From NCBI RefSeq assembly GCF_002078875.1, contig NC_034410.1, forward strand, positions 99,574,871-99,638,870: DNA of 64,000 nt, read 5' to 3'. Positions 62,757 to 64,000 of this stretch are shown here, in pieces. The position numbers were made by a program, and so were the translations under genes. Numbering within the stretch: position 1 is the stretch's first letter; the number at the start of each line of letters is the position of its first letter. This DNA comes from Numida meleagris. Taxonomy: Eukaryota > Chordata > Aves > Galliformes > Numididae. Below the pieces are notes generated by a model. It was not told the origin of the DNA, ran no database searches, and worked only from the letters and a program-made list of their open reading frames with translations.

Positions 62757-62957
62757 AGGAAAAATTTCTTCTCAGAAAGAGTGAAGAGGCACTGAAACAG
62801 GGTGCCCAGGGAGGTGGTGGAGTCACTGACTCTGGAGGTGTTCACGAAACACGTGGATGTGGCACTGGGGGACTTAGGTAGTGGGCATGCTGAGGGTGGG
62901 CTGATGGTTGGACCAGATGATCTTAGTAGTTTTTTCCAACCTTAATGATTCTACAAT
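62757..62957 (+). mobile_element. CR1 LINE 3' fragment
   Basis: About 200 bases running from 'aggaaaaatttcttctcaga' through 'ggtgcccagggaggtggtgg' to 'ccttaatgattctacaatt', in + orientation, antisense to EMILIN2. Confidence 0.92.
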
Positions 62958-63610
62958 TCATTCAGTGTGCTATGAAGACACAGCTACTTTGCCTCAGAGT
63001 CCGTCCATAACAGCCCTTTCTGCTCTTACTGCTCCTACCTTATAAATCTCAGCCAGGAAAGGTTCCCCCTAAGGCTGACCTACTGTTCCTTGCACAAATA
63101 TCTGTCCTCTACCCAGGCCTTCAAGTCTGTTTCTGTGAACTGTGCTGTTTTTTCATACAAACAGTGGCAAAGCACAACCACTGGTGCAATTGTGGATGTC
63201 TACATACTCTTCACCTCAAAGACAGCAAACATGCCTTCCACTGCACTAAAACATTGACGCGTAATAACCAGAATATTGTTCCCAGTCAAACAATCAAAAG
63301 GAAGAGCTAAACAAGCAAGAGAATCCATTACAAGCACAGCAGAATTTATGTGTTCAGTAAACTCTTTCTTCAAATCAAGGACCACCTACAGTAACACAAA
63401 TCTTCCATCACAATAAATGTAATGGTTTTATATTTGAAACATGTCCCATCGGTTTACTATCTGAAGTCACACGGAGATGGCTTGATATCAGACAAGTGAG
63501 AAGAATTAAAAAGCCCAAACCAACATTAGTCCTTTATCTGCATATTTTCAGCAGTGTTCATACAGCAGTAGGGTTCACTAGCTCAGCTATTTTTGGTACT
63601 AGATGGCACA

Positions 63611-63855
63611 AGAATCAGAGAATCATTAACGATGATAAAGATCTCTAAGATTATCTCATCCAACATCCACCTACCACCAATACTGCCCGCTACCCATGTC
63701 CCTCAGTGCCACATCCACACGGTTCTTGAACACCTCCAGGGGCAGTGCCTCCACCACCTCCCTGGGCAGCCTGTGCCAGTGCCTCACCACGCTTTCTGAG
63801 AAGAAATTTCTCCTAATATCCAACCTGAACCTCCTGTGAAGTTTCTCTGAGCGAG
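63611..63855 (-). mobile_element. CR1 LINE 3' fragment
   Basis: On the - strand the end of CR1 ORF2 is readable ([36 protein letters not shown]), followed by the 3'UTR toward 63611. This copy has the opposite orientation to the one at 62757. Confidence 0.93.
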
Positions 63856-64000
63856 AAGCAATCACACTCCATCAGAGCTGCAAGGTTGAGGGCACTACCA
63901 ACAATGCAAACCAGAGAGTGGGGAGGGCAGTTTGTGCTTTCAGTGTAATTTTTCACTGGGACCCTCTGTATGCTGATCAGAGTGTCCAAATCCTCTTCTT

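Larger units (their letters stand above)
59801..64000 (-). other. EMILIN2: Presumed EMILIN2 intron, no exon recognised
   Basis: This 4.2 kb stretch upstream (in gene direction) of the gC1q exons should be intronic, with the rest of EMILIN2 beyond the window. I looked on the - strand for Gly-X-Y collagen-like codons or the long central coiled-coil exon and saw neither. A very short exon could be missed. Two CR1 fragments lie near the right end. Confidence 0.5.

Overview
The window is vertebrate nuclear DNA, almost certainly from a bird. It has long introns with GT-AG splice sites, one CpG island and many CR1 LINE fragments ending in the ATTCTATGA-type 3' tail that is characteristic of avian genomes. 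I could not determine the species from the sequence. No bacterial genes, tRNA or rRNA genes, CRISPR arrays or prokaryotic mobile elements were seen.

Layout. (1) 1-1825 holds CR1 LINE sequence, including a 1.4 kb element with recognisable reverse-transcriptase code. (2) 2825-4290, + strand, holds two phase-matched exons that look like the 3' end of a gene I cannot name. In mammals the gene next to LPIN2 on this side is MYOM1, but no myomesin domain is visible here. (3) About 4.6-10.7 kb is AT-rich intergenic DNA with one CR1 copy. (4) 10.7-11.3 kb is a CpG island with promoter-type motifs and a consensus splice donor, taken as the promoter and non-coding first exon of LPIN2. (5) 11.1-48.4 kb, + strand, is LPIN2 (lipin-2, phosphatidate phosphatase). 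I reconstructed 19 coding exons. All phases match and together they give 887 residues, compared with 896 in human. (6) 48.4-52.5 kb is the probable LPIN2 3'UTR with several AATAAA signals. (7) 52.5-58.2 kb is the intergenic gap. (8) 58.2-59.8 kb, - strand, holds the last two exons of EMILIN2, which encode the C-terminal gC1q domain. The rest, to 64 kb, is taken as EMILIN2 intron with CR1 fragments.

LPIN2 and EMILIN2 converge, as they do in mammals, so this is a conserved vertebrate gene neighbourhood rather than an operon or an accessory island. LPIN2 makes diacylglycerol from phosphatidate in the cytosol, at ER membranes and in the nucleus. EMILIN2 is a secreted extracellular-matrix glycoprotein. 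No functional coupling between the two is implied.

I found no convincing new biological system. The points most worth a second look are a possible upstream reading frame in LPIN2 exon 1 that starts in a TISU/YY1-like element and whose stop overlaps the LPIN2 start codon, the unidentified gene end at 2.8-4.3 kb, weak GTGTGT splice donors in the LPIN2 linker, and an inverted CR1 pair in intron 1.
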